A stretch of 64,000 nt of DNA. It comes from Oxyruncus cristatus. Its lineage: Eukaryota > Chordata > Aves > Passeriformes > Cotingidae. Within the stretch, counting starts at the first letter, position 1. Every line of letters begins with the position of its first letter. The notes under the pieces are model-generated. The model did no database searches, was not told the DNA's origin, and was given only the letters and a program-made list of their open reading frames with translations. The stretch lies in NCBI GenBank assembly GCA_013399855.1, contig VXAY01002912.1, forward strand, positions 447,816-511,815, written 5' to 3'. Below, one piece after another: positions 1 through 13,900 of the stretch. The translations under genes and the position numbers were made by a program.

Positions 1-1832
1 GTTACACTTCGTAACATTCGATATAATTGCAACAGAGTAAATATAAAAACAGTGCTAAAGAAATGAAGGCGTTCGGTTGCATTTTTCTGTTTCTCTCAGC
101 TGAGAGAACTCAAAAACTCTCCAAACACGTGTCTGTACATATTTACATAGCCACTACTTTTGAATCTTCTACATCATTTCTGTCGCCTTTTCAGGAAGTC
201 TCTCTTTTCTCAAGTACCTTGCTGTTCTACAAGTTTAAACAGAAAAGGAGCTTAGTTCTGCTTTGCAGCTCTTGCTCTGTAAGATTAAAAATTTACAGCA
301 AAAAGGGAGGAGAGGATTGAACTAATATACTTCCCTCTCGAATATGAAAACTACAGTTTCTCTTTTTTCAAGGGTGTCTGATCTGGTAACACATTTGTAC
401 ATAGAGGACGCTGGATCTTCCAGCCCTACACAACTGTGATATCTCTGTATTAACTAAATGAGCTCAATATTTTTTATGAACTGGTTTTCTGAAGTTTTGG
501 GGTTGATCCAAAATGTTCAGGATCTCAAAACCAGGCAATACAATTGTATGTTGGGTACAATAAAGGCATCATCTTCTGCCAGTCCAGAACTCTGATTTCT
601 GCACTTGAAAAGAACAAGAGAAAAATGGCTTTCAGTTATTCTGCTTCCAAGTGTACAAGAGCTACTTAATATGTAAACCCTTAAATGAAGGATTAGAAAC
701 TCCCTAAATTCTCTTAAAAGGAAGATAAAATTTTCCCATTAACCGAATTAAACTTTTTCAACTCAATATATCTTATCTTAAAATAAGGGTATTAATGAAT
801 GTAAATAGTCATGTTATAAATACCTTCTGAAAAGCCTCTTGTGCCTCATTCTACCACTTTCAAGGGTTACAATTTAGGGTCTGTTCCCAGGCTGTGGCTG
901 TTCACTGGGGTTTTCCAGTCCATAACTTCTTTTGTTCTCTTGAGAACATATGCTAACAGGAAAAGGAAATGAGCAGTAGTTTTTTATAGGGCAGTGAAAA
1001 GAAGCTTTTTCCCAAGCATCTGGAAATTACGTCAGACAGGAGTAATCTTTGCCTTTGAGAAATTCCTCAGGCAAAATTATTTCTAGATGTTGCACAGTAA
1101 TTGCAATAGTTCATAAAAGAGACTTCCTGAAGTGCATTCAGTTTCTGAAATGTGAAAGGAGAGCATCTACACCTTCATAAGATGAGGAAAAGGGAATGAA
1201 AGCAGAAAAATAGTACAAAAAAGACTTGAATTAAACAATCCGAAATTCTAATTCCTCATGTTTAGGAGGAGTTGTGCTTGAGCTGACTGCAAATATTTGG
1301 GTTACCTGTGTCTCAGTCATAATCAAGAACAGTTTCATGATTAAGTCATAGCACACAGTAGATAAAAGATAATTTAATTCAAACTGCCTTAGAAATAGCA
1401 AGCTTGATGAAAACTCATCCAATGCTTCCTGTGCCATATTTAGATAAAGGATAGTTGGTAGATCCATGGAATCACAGACTGTAACTATAGAAGTCAGTTA
1501 TTATACAAAATCTGACAGTGATTTTTAAGGTTACACTTTGAGCTGTGTTGCAGAATGCTAAGCTGTTTCAAACACTTTTCAGAAATGCTTTTTTCGGTTG
1601 ATGAGATTTGCAGTGTCTGACCCTGATAATTCCATTCCTGGACTACTGACTGACTCTCTGAAAACTGAACAATACTCTAATGTGTGAACTAGGGCTTAAC
1701 TTGCAGGAGGCATGCACGTGTGTAGTTTGCAAATGATGGGAAAAATACGGAATCTGATGTCAGGATAATGGGGGTTTTTTTGTGTGTGTGTCATAAATTA
1801 GTTAATCAAAATCCAAAATATGTTCTTCCCAG
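1..1832 (+). other. OSBPL3: OSBPL3 intron, 3' part
   Basis: No reading frame here matches the ORP3 residues expected just before VYIAAFAV, so the preceding coding exon lies outside the window. The stretch is AT-rich, with stops in all frames and no recognised repeat. It ends in the acceptor TTCTTCCCAG at 1832. Confidence 0.7.
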
Positions 1833-1970
1833 GTGTATATAGCTGCATTTGCAGTCTCTGCGTATGCATCCAGTTACTACCGAGCTGGAAGTAAGCCATT
1901 TAATCCTGTGCTTGGAGAAACCTATGAATGTATTCGTGAAGATAAGGGTTTCCAGTTCTTTGCAGAACAG
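1833..1970 (+). CDS. OSBPL3: OSBPL3 coding exon A (46 codons)
   Basis: 138 bp, phase 0 at both ends, between acceptor TTCTTCCCAG and donor GTATTG. It encodes [19 protein letters not shown], then [12 protein letters not shown] and [17 protein letters not shown] is the conserved ORD segment after the lid, and the final EQ begins the ORP signature that the next exon completes. Confidence 0.95.
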
Positions 1971-4900
1971 GTATTGTATGCTGCAACCCCTAGAATTGCT
2001 ACTTGATACGTTGCATCATTCTAAAGGTGTTTCTGGAATCCTCTGGAATTGATGGCAAAATACAAAATTACTTTACATAACCTGAGCCCAGCAAAAATCG
2101 AGGGATGTTGCTGAATTATAAACGAAGGAAATTGGGTTTTTTGAGGAAAGTCTGCTAAGTCTGGCATGGAACATGACAACCAACAGCTGACAGTCAAGAA
2201 GCAAAGGCTGGCAGGCTGCCTGCTCCAGTAACTAGATAACTTGGTTAAGTAGAGTGCAACTCCCTATGCTGAAATCTGATCAGGACTGCAAGAAGCATTT
2301 ACATTCCTGCCATTTTCTTTTGTGTGTGATCATTAAAAATCCTGTATCTTCAGCTATTTAATGTCATCTTTTATTACAAATATATCCCTTGTGTGAGTCA
2401 ATCAACCACAGCTATTTTCTATGGCACCATAAATATTTCTGCTTCCTGTACAAATACTTTGTAGGCTAAGCCTTTCACATCTGGTACCACAGCTGAATAG
2501 GTGAAAGATGTATGCAGCCCATCATGTTCTGAGTGTTTATGAAGATATTATTCTCCTACTGAGGAATTTATTAAGTATGGATGAAAAATATTATATCTAA
2601 ACTAGCCAAGTTACCAAAATTGCTAAGTTGAAACATATGTTAAAGAGGTATAAAACTTAAATATCTGGTGCCTAGCAAAGTAAGAATGACTGAAAGGTGT
2701 CTAATTCTGTCTAGATATAAGAAAAAAAGTGCAATGTGCAGAGGTGTACAACCCAGAAATTTGATCAGAGGCTTTCTTTATGAAATAAAAAGTATTTTTT
2801 ATTACCTCTGAGGGTACAACATTTTGCACAATATGTTGTAGAGCTGACAAAAAGGAAGGCTATGTGATGTTTCCTTGGTCTCAGGAAATGCTACAGGCAA
2901 GAACAAAAATAAGAAGGGGGAAAAATACCCAAGAAAAAGTAAAACATTCAAAGCACAAATCAAATTTAAAGTTCAAGCAATGTATCCGGTTCTTCACTGT
3001 GTTACTTCAGTAGTAAGATTATGTGTATAGCGCACTGCAGTTACCAGTGTAACATCAAATTGGAGTAACAAAGAGGAGAAAATGGTTGATACTGAGCTTA
3101 ATGTTATCCTGAATTAACAAAAGAAATTTTCACCTGAATTTTGGATAAATCAATACAGAGGCTACTTTTTATAAGCAGGATTCTGAATACATGAGGGAGC
3201 TTGGGCTGTATTGTTCTAATATGTGAAATAAGTGACGTGAGTTTGTAGAGTGGTAAAGTTACTGTAAGAGTATGCAGTGGATAAATATTAGGAAGGGAGG
3301 AAATAAATTTCACTGCAAGTATTAAAATATTTCTCTTTGCATCAGGAGCAGTTGCTTATTCCTTGTGCAAGCATTTTGGTGCTTACTCTAGATAACTTTT
3401 TAGTGCAGGTAGTATGTAATCCATAGAATGGGCAAAATGTATAAAATAACCAAGGTTCTGATCTATTACTAGAGTGAGTTTAGAATAACTCCTCTTAGCA
3501 CCATGACCTTACTCTGGAATTATAACAGTTTAAGTGAGAGCCAAGTTTAACCCATGTATTATAGTGACATCTGGGGTTAATCTAGGTACAGTATGTAAGA
3601 GTGAATGATGCTCTTGGTGGATTAGGCCATAGCTGAGAGTAATTAGTACTTTATCTTTCTTTTTAAACCAAGTAGAGAATTTCAAAAAATAGCTGGAAGC
3701 CTGTGGAAAAAAAGCTTAATAACAGATTTGCAAATTGAGTAACAAAGAGGAAAGTAAAACTGCATTTGAGCCATGTAGGTGGTTAAGAAATTAAATTCTT
3801 AGTGGGAAATAGCAGTTTGACTTGAACGTAAAGTTGCCCAAAGGACTGTAGGCATCAAAGAGCTGGTCCTGATCTGTTGTTAGTGTTCACCCAGAGGGGA
3901 GAATTCTAAGGCGAGGAATAGTGGCTGCTTTCACTTTGTGCAGTTTTTTAAATTTACTATTGCATTTGAATAGTCTGCATTGTGTATTTGTTTATTTACT
4001 CTCAGTCCTTGCTTTGCTCTTTTGGTAATTCATGTACAGCTATCACCCAAAGCTGATGAAATGCAGTGTACATGGTTAGAGTTTCGCAGTAGAAACACCT
4101 GAGGTGTCACTACTGCACCGGAAGGGGTTGCTGGGTGGAATTTCGTGGCTTGATTTTTCCACCTGTGACCCCTCAGAGATGCTGATCGCTGTCTCCTCCC
4201 TCATAGTTTATGGTTATTTATTGTACAGAAGCTTTAGACCCTTTGTTGTGGGGGGGGTTGTTTGTTTGTTTTAATTTTTGCCTGTGTGCTCAAAGTGCGG
4301 CTTAATCTATTAAGAGGTCCTAAGGGTAAATTTAATTATCACCTTACACACAGTGTACAAAAATATAGCTAGATTTTCATTCGAACAAAATTCACAGGCC
4401 TTTTAAAATGAGTGCTTCCCTTTTCTCTCAAGGCTTCTTAGGCCTTGGTACCTTATTAATCTCACTGCCTCCCCCTTCAGGGCACAACTACAAAGGCAAA
4501 GTAAATGTTCAAATTGTAGATGCTGCATGGGAATGAAGGGGGAAAAAACCCAAAGAATACAAACCAAAATGACAGTTCAAGTGTTAATATGTTCATCTTT
4601 TCTTTTCCCCTTTTATGTCTTGTTAGGTCAGTCACCATCCACCTATATCTGCATGCCATGCTGAATCTGTGAATTTTGCTTTTTGGCAAGGTAACTCTTC
4701 AGTCTCTCATTTACTTTTACAGTGTTCGTAATATTTTCATTGTATGTCTAACACGAAATATCCAGAAACTAGGAAAAATTGAAATTCCTTCTTTAATTGT
4801 ATTAGAATGGCTTTAAGAAATGCTAACCTAACTTGCATGCTTCTTACTTGGATTTTCTGCTGTTATAATAAAGTTCAAGGCATTTTGATTTGGTTTGGTT

Positions 4901-7900
4901 TTTTATATATAACATTGATTATTCTTGTAATGTCAAAATGTCTGCATTTCTTAAAAATCAGGGGTTTGTGTATGTGTTTTTTTGGTAAAGAAGAATTGTA
5001 CCTCAAACTATTCATAAAACAAACAATCTAGAAGACAGCATGAAAAAAACTACAAGTTAAATCCTGAACCTTGGCAAATCTTGTAAACCTGTTCTGAAAG
5101 GAATTTTCAAAAATGGGCTTAACAGCAAGGGAAAATACATTTACATGCTGGAATTATTACAGTATGTAAGATTTTGTGCTATTTAACTCCTAACATTGTT
5201 TCAGAAGATGTGTGTTGGAACTTTGTTTGCTGTGTAATGCTGGTGAAGATGTCACCCAGTAATACTAATTGTGTGGTTAGATAATTTTGGAGTGTACAGA
5301 AAACATAACTACACCTTTTAACTCAGTCAAAATCCTTCACCCAGAGGTTTGTCAATTCACAATGTAGCCACATTATAATTTTTTTTTTATGATTGACTCT
5401 GCTGACTTGATTATAGTTATTGCAGATGTAGCCATAATGAACAGAAATTGGAACCCCTTAGTCTGAGTTTTATTATTCCATGTAATTCTTTGCTTTGTAA
5501 GCAAATACAGGGACATGCAAATCCTTTTGTTGTTAGCCAAAAAGCTAAAGATGACCAAAAATTTATTCAATAACTGAATACTGTATAAGACTAGATAGCA
5601 ACCTGTCTTAATAAAAATAGATGAGACTGATTTGTTTAACAAATATTGACAACTGTTATCACTTAAGTATTTTAACACTTTCGTTTAGAGAACAAAGGTC
5701 TGCTGTAATAATGAGAGCTGAGAATCTGTTTAATGAGAAAGAGTCTGAGATTTGGTCTTGATGAGCACTGGAGAATCGATCAGGGTGCTGTAGGGTTTAG
5801 GTTTTCTTGTTTGTTATATTTTTGAATGTGGCTAGCTGAGCTTATGGGAGGTTTAGCCTTTTTTCCATAGCAAAGGCAATTTTTAAATGCTGTGACCTCT
5901 TGTAATGGGGTTATATTAACTTACTTGTAGAAAGATTAACATCAAGTTAATCATAAAGGCAGCTTGTCAGTGAGTTCAGTTCTTTCTGTGTGCAAAGATC
6001 TTTTCCCTTGCTGTATTACCTTCTCAGCTGAAAAGGAGACAGTACTCAGCAACATTGCCAGAGTAGTGCTGTCATCCCACCAGAAACAGACCTTAGTTCA
6101 TGTGTTTCAACATCAGTAAATCTCTTGATCATTTCTAGGGAACTAGAAGACTGGGTTCTGACAGGGACAGATATTTTGGAAGTAGCTTTTCATGACTTAT
6201 GAAGCTGACTCTGCAAAGCAGTGTGGACAGATGAGCAACGGAAACGAAGAAAGTTCCAGCTATTACAACGTCTGTGCCAGAATTAGTCTGAGCATATCTT
6301 TGAAATAACACTTTGCTTTTCTCTGCTGTCCTAAAATTCTTGCATGATCAAGTTGCACACTGGTTCCCAAGATGTTTCCCACATACTGATCACTGGGGGA
6401 CAGCTTTGCCATCTGTGAGAACATAGAATGTGAAACAGTCTGGTAATGCATTTAAACTGTTAAACTCAGCAGGGTTTGCTGCTTTGTCCTTTCTCTTCCA
6501 TCCCACTGTGGAAGAGAGGAAGCTAGTACAGCATTCAGCTCTACAATGTCATACTCTAGGTAGTGTTGGACCTCTTATAGGGCACTGTAGGAATCACAAC
6601 AGAATTGGTGTCACTGAGGATGCTGGCTAAGCATCAAACTTCAAAATGGAAAAAAACAAAAGGTCCTTCTCTCAACTGATAAGAAAATGACCTTTTTTTT
6701 TTTTTCCATTCTACCTTATGTCCCATTCCAGTCTTTTCAATGGTAGTCAGCTTGGTGTGGCTCAGTCATCGCTTGTATGTATATACTCAGGAGATACGTA
6801 ATCTCCTAACTGTGGTTTGAGCATTTGTCTCACAGCCACATAACAGCTTCCCCCCAAAATTGCACGGGAAACAGTGTTTTGTTTTCCTTGTGCTAGAACG
6901 AACATCTTTTTGAGACCAGGGTTGAATTTTCCCCTCTTTTTCAGATTGTGTAGGAAATGGAGTTCTTGGTGTCTAATATAGGAAAGGTACTATTCCCCAA
7001 GCTCTGAAGTTATTATGGAAGTTACTGTCTGATTATTTACCCCAATTTAACTCTAAGCCCCTTTTGCCATGCTTCTCTGTTTCTTTCTCTTCCAGGTGTT
7101 TTTGATCAATAAATTTGACTAAACTTGCATGGAGTTTTCTTATCTTTTTTTTTAAGAAATTATGTGAGACTTGGACATATCTCTTTGTGATTCAGTCAAG
7201 ATTTTAAAAGGCCAGTTAAACTTACAGAGGAAGTTAGACTAAATCCCTCTGTAATTTTGTGCCTTTTGAAACATTCTTTGACCTCTTCACTGTGGTTGTT
7301 CTTGTTATACTTTTTTATTTGAAATTCTGCTTTTGTTTAAGAAAATGTCTGTATTCATTCAGTAGCAACTGAATTATAGACAAGTATATGCTGCCTATAG
7401 CTTTTCAAATTCCTTTCTTTTGAAAAAGTTTTTGAGAGAGGACTTTAAACATCTGTTACTTTGCTATTTTAATAATACTGTAATGAAAATCAAACAAAAC
7501 AAACAAACAACAAAAAATCCAACAACCAGTGTTTGAAGGTCCACGGCATTCTTTCAGCACTTATGTTGCACTTTATTTTGAATGTCTCAAAAATAAAGTA
7601 GAACTCAGGAACAGACTGATTCATCCATGCTTATGACTAAACCTATCTTTTTTTTTACTTCTTCCTGTTTCAGATGTAAGATGGAAAAACAAATTCTGGG
7701 GAAAGTCCATGGAAATTGTTCCAGTTGGTACAACGCATGTAACTCTTCCAGCGTAAGTGCTGCAGTCGTGCATTGCTGTTCACACACAGGCACAGATGTG
7801 CTTGCACACACTGAGGCCACATTTATCCAGATGAAAACAAACTGTGCTGTGCTTTGTTAGACCTTTAGAAGAACTGGTGAATATGATTTAATTTAAAAAG

Positions 7901-10900
7901 GGGGAAAAGGGGAGGAAGAAGAACTCCGCCAAACCAAAATGAGAAGCATGAATCAGAAGCACTAACTCTTCCAAAGGTTATAACAAACATTGAGGGAAAA
8001 AAAAAATCACTCCTGTATACCTTGAAAAAAGAAAAGTTGGTATTTTTGTACTTCAGTTGAATTTCAACCTTTATGCATTTTAAAGTCACAGGGGAAAACT
8101 GCGTGGTAGAGGAAGCTGCAAATTATTTTGCTTGAATATGGGTTAGGGGAAAGGGATGTTGTTGTCGTTCCTGTCTTTGTACTATATTTCTATAGACCCT
8201 GACACCATGGGGTCCTGGGCTGTAGGTGAGGTTGACAGCCATCACCACTGCAGAAATAATAATTGTAGGTGATAACTTACATATCTGGTGTTTATTATCC
8301 AAGGAAGTAAACAGCCGCTGTAGTTAAGTGTTGAGTATACTTTTTTTTTTTTTTAAATAAAAATCTGCAATGTTCTATGCTGGCTTTTCAGAGTGCCAAT
8401 TATTGATCAACAATTAAAATCCCTTAAAATTTGGCCTATATCCATCATTTTTGCAGGACCAGAGATCTAAAGGTTGAGTAATGTTCCAATTAAATCTGTT
8501 TTCCAGAGAGAGTACAAAAAAAAAAAGAGAAAAATAGTTCAAGAACCTAACATTTTTCTTTTAAGTGGATAAAATTGTGACATCATAAAACGTTATCCAA
8601 AAGGTAATGTATAAACCATGTTATGTTCATAGCAGCTAGCCCAAGTTGTGGAAGGAAAGGTTTTTAGGATGTGAATGAGGATTCAGAGGCAAGATAACTA
8701 ATATTAGGACTTATAATGGGCTGATGAACTGGAAAACAATCTGATTTATATGTGATCTCCATGTGCTGGTTTCTATCCCTGTGTATTTGATATAGAACTG
8801 GGTACAAAAAAAGATGCTAAGGCTACAGAGAAAATGAGACATCAGTATTAAGGATAGTTTTGGAGCAATTACAGTTTTTTAGCATTTGTGATAGAGCATG
8901 TGACCTGCATAGATAGGGGCAGAAAAACAAGTTACTGTGGGGTAAATTGCTCGCGTATCTGCTGGTCTGTAGACAGTGTCTTTGTGTGTGTGCTCTTACA
9001 AAGCAGTAAGTGAAAGCAAGGGACGAAGAGGAGGTAAGGACAGATTCCAGCATCTCCGTGCAGTGTGTGTGAAGCAGTAGCTATGGGGAAACTGGTGCTC
9101 TCTAAGTTTATCCTTTACCTTACCCGTAGTGACTTGGCTATTCATACCCCGAACAAATTGTAGAATATATGTCTTCATGACTTTCCTCTCCTTGATGTTT
9201 TATAAAGCTGTTTTCTAAGAACACCTACTTCTTTAATAAAAGGTAGAATGTTGTGTTACATTTTTGGCATTTGTTCATCTCTCCCTGTCTGCTGTCTTCC
9301 AGTGTGCAACTGCATCTTGACGTATCTGGTGAGAACTTTTGCTCTTGCTTAAAGCACACACATAGGCTCAGCCTTGAGAGCTTGAGCCAAGCTCATTCCA
9401 CTCACTAAGTTTTCAGATGACTCTGGTGGCCCCTGTCCTTGTGTTTTCCATTGTCACTGTGTTACAAGCTGTGAAATGGGCATTTCAGACAGCAGAAGGC
9501 ATTAGAATGATTTCTTTTGGAAACTCAAAACTGGTAAAGAAGGATAAGTATATTGAGAGAAAACTGAATTCAAGACCAAAGTTTGTAGTGCATGCCAAAA
9601 GGGGTTTATGGGAGACAGGATTGCTGTCATAGGGTTTGTTTTGAGAAGGTGTGGGACAAGAAGATGAGGCATTCCAGGAAAAAAAAAAGTATTCTGAGTT
9701 TCTTTTATCAAGTTCTCTGAAAACATTTTCACAAGTTTATGAGCTCATTTGAACATGGCACATGATTTTTCTTGTGTGTATTTTTCCTTACAGTTTTAAA
9801 GACCATTTTGCATGGAACAAGGTGACATCTTGCATCCATAACATCTTAAGTGGGCAAAGATGGATTGAACACTATGGAGAGATCATCATCAAAAATCTTA
9901 ATGATGACACTTGCCACTGCAAACTGACTTTCATAAAGGTAACCACAGCAATGCTGGCAGTGTCTTTTCTAACAGACACAGCACTGGGTGGATATGCTCT
10001 CTGACGAAGCTCAGTACCACTGTTCACAAGCTGTAATTACCTGTGATTCTGAGAAACTTTATGTCTGAAGGAATTACCGCTTATTAGGCAGAGCCAAACA
10101 AGAAAGAGAAACAACAACTTTCTCAGGTGATTCCACTGGAGTTGGGGGAAAGTATGGAGATAGGAAAGGAAAAAATATCATGGAAAACTTACTCTCAGTT
10201 TGATGGGAGACATAGGCACAAGGTGTCTACTGACAGTGGTTTACCACATGCCTCCTGCTAACCCACTGGCATGTGCTGTGGTTGTATTCATTCAGCAACT
10301 GTAGGACCAGTGCTTGTGCAGGTTGCTTCACCCAATGCTCTTTTCTAGCCCTTTGCAGGTACTCAGAGGAGCTTATGTAAGAGGTTGTGGTGTTACTCAA
10401 AGCTTTTTCTTCACTACAAGGTCTCAAGATATGACTTCTTCAGGAATTGTTCTTAGAACTGAAATCAAATTTGAGTTTTTGGCAATAGATGTCGTCGTCT
10501 TCTCAGTAAAGAAAATCAAGGAAACTACAAAGCAATGCTAAAATTTCTAACCTGAGAAATAGCTTTGCAAAGCATGCTAGGAGACTTACCTTAACCTGCA
10601 TTTTCTATGTCTGATTGCTGGAGAAAGGCTGTGCTTTACACAGAACAGACCATACAGATACAAAGAAGTACTCCAGTGTACCTATGCAGCATGGTGCTCA
10701 GCAGCAGGAGGAAAGTTTTCTTTTATAGGTATTCAGTTTTCCTGAATACCCAGTGCTTTCCAAGAAGCATTAGGGTGATTATTTTTTTCAAATACTTCTT
10801 TGAAAATACTGTAATGTAGTTTCAGAGCTGCAGTAGATATTTAGAGTTCAAATTTTAAAGACTGAGAGCCTGCAAATCTCACACTTTTGATATTGTAAAT

Positions 10901-13900
10901 TGTCTAAACAGCTGATTAACGTATCAATTCCTTCTCTTCCTCTTCTGCAAATTTGGGGAAGATGTAGATAAGCAAGTTAGGAGTCCATGTCGACTGTCAT
11001 TGGGCAAAATTCAAGGTCAGCTGTGCTTCACCTAATACTGTCCCTAAAAAAGTCAAACCAAATAAATACAATTCTCAACGTCAGTATTTTAATAAGCTGA
11101 TTAATAGTGCTAACAGCAGTTGTTTGCATATGATGTTGTAATGCACACCTAAATTAATAGTTTTCATTTCAGAAAACTGCTCTACAGCATGGTGCTACTG
11201 GCATGGTAAAATGACCCTCACTTGACCTCTTATGCACCTTTTTTCCCCTTGTTCCTTTTAATTCTAGGCAAAGTATTGGAGTCCAAATGCACATGAGATT
11301 GAAGGCAGTGTCATGGATAAAGCCGGGAAAGTTGTGCATCGACTCTTTGGGAAGTGGCATGAAAGTTTATACTGTGGGACAACTTCATCTTCAAACTGCA
11401 TATGGAGAGCAAGTTAGTGATCAGAACGGCTGTTGTACAGAAACTGAGATCTGCTTGAGAAGATTGTTTTCATTTCTTTACTAGGCCTCGATTTCTTTTT
11501 ATTTCTCCATAGAAAATTAGATTTTTGTTAAGCATTTAAAGTTTAGACCAGAAGAATATATCATTTAAATAATATGGAAAACTTAATCCCATGGCTTCCA
11601 TTTCTCCATTCTCTCTCATTTTCACATTTGTACATCAAGTGAGTATAGAGGACTCTAACAGGAGGGAAATAAAAAGGAACAAACCCCTCCACTGCTTGTG
11701 TAAAGAAGTGTCCTGTATTTCATGTGTTAAACACTGGAGGATAGCCCACAAAGCTCAGTTCTGTAATGACAGCCACAACTGAATTCCTCCCAAACTTGTG
11801 GGGTTTTGTCTACTGCAGTTTGAAAAAGCACTGTTATAATAGCATGGCCTTCATCACAGTTGTGCTCTGGTTCAGCTGAGAGAACAGAAATCTCTCTTGT
11901 TGCAGTGCAATTATCAAGGGGGATGTTCTCTTTTGTTACATTATTACAAACCTCTCGTTCCCCCAGAACTGAGACTGTGTATCAAGGATAAACAAATGAC
12001 TGAAGGGAGCTTGGAATTTTCGTTCTGAAGATAATAACATTTACTTGGAATTCTGAACTCTTTTCTTCTGTAGATCCAATGCCTAAAGATTATGAACAAT
12101 GGTACGGATTTACTCAATTTGCACTGGAGTTAAATGAATTGGACCTGCAAACTAAGTCATTACTCCCATCCACTGATACACGTTTTAGACCAGACCAAAG
12201 GTAAAAAGTTTTAACTCTTTAATCTTCCTTAAATTGTTCTTAATCTTCCATGCACTCACTTTTGCCTAAACTCAGACTATTTTGAGTTAGTTTTCCTTAA
12301 GTGCTTTTTGATAGTGCAGTAGTCTGCAGACGTAGCTGTTTACCTTTCAAACACTGTGAACTACCTGCTGTAAGGTGGGGAACAGGAGCACCAATTGTGT
12401 CTCATATCGCTGCTGCTACAGGTTTCTAGAAGAAGGGAATATTGAAGGAGCTGAAATACAAAAGCAGAGGATCGAGCAGCTACAGAGAGAACGACGGAAA
12501 GTGCTAGAAGAAAACAACCTAGAGCATCAGCCTAGATTTTTCAGGTACTATATAGTATTTAGCATATGCTATCATTTATTAAAATTCCTAATTATAGATC
12601 TGATTATGAATTGCCATGGAGCAGGCTACAGTTTTTTCCAGATTTCTTCTAGATACTCATTTTTTATACTTTGGTGATGTAGCATACTCCAGACTTAGTT
12701 AAAACTCAGAATTACATATTCCTTTTTCGTTAGTGCATCCCTGAATTTCTTTTTAATTTTTTTACCTTAATGGTGATCGATACTTAGTCTACATTTGAAT
12801 TTGCCTGACTGAATGTAGAATCATTGATTCTTTCACACAAGGTGAAATAGCTGGATTTAGCTTAATTATCCCTGCTGAACTTGTGTTGAATTCAGTGGGA
12901 TTGCCTGGTGCAGAAGTGTGCTGAGTTGGAGCCTTTCATTTCCAGGGCTGTTTTCAAACAGGTTTTCCCTATTTTATGGGGAGAGAATTATCATTCCAAG
13001 GGTATTTTATCTCTTCCTGTTGTAAATTAATTAAACAGGAGACTTCAGCCATAAGATAAAAATGAATACCAGTGGGGACGTGGTCTTTTGCCCTCCATCT
13101 TCTCTCTTCTCCTGCAGTGAAAGAGTTGGAGCCAAGGTGAATGCTGTATGGGCCTACATATCACAGTTAACAGACTGGGCTCCTATTTTTTCTGGATAGA
13201 TATGTACTGTACTTTTGAGGGAAACACAGAAATGTTTAAAATAGGTATAAATAGGTGGAAAAAGAGAATGGTTCAGACCACATGTCTGACAAGCTGGTGA
13301 GGTAACTCATCATTTGCCAATCACACCTACTAAAGAGAGGCAAATATTCCTTCCAGCAGCATAGAGGCAGTCTAATACTTTGTGATTGTATATTCACAAT
13401 GAGAATTGTGAATGAGGATCAGCATTTGAATCCTTACAATGAGGACTTGAAAACTGAGTTTTGAGCTGTAGATTTAAATAGTGGAATAAAGAATTTAATT
13501 ACTAAATAGCAAAAGTATTAAAGCAGATATAAATTAATGCATTTGGCTTTTCAATAGTGATTTCTCTCTGCCACAAATCACAAGCCTTGATTTACTTAAA
13601 AGAATAATTAGCTGTTGTGCCAAATATGTTGTGCAATGATTTCTTGGCTCTTTACTGAGAGCTATAGGCTCTCTTTATGCAATAAACATTGTGAGCCATC
13701 TTTGGACAGGTAAAAGGCAAGTTTCCCCTCAAAGCTGCTTTTGAGACCATGACATAAACCTGGGCTGTAGTTTTAGGTACCAAGCACAGGTATATGACAG
13801 TGAAACTGAATGGTGGGTTATTGAGGTGCATCTCTATGGCCCAGTGCAGACATAGCTGGACTCTCCATGCCATATTGGCTTGTTTGCAGGCTGTAATGAG

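Noticed and set aside
1231..1467. 78-codon minus-strand ORF
   Set aside because: No homology, and it lies in an OSBPL3 intron on the opposite strand.
13392..13413. 9-bp hairpin ATTCACAAT-GAGA-ATTGTGAAT
   Set aside because: In the last OSBPL3 intron. A stem this short is expected by chance in a window of this size.
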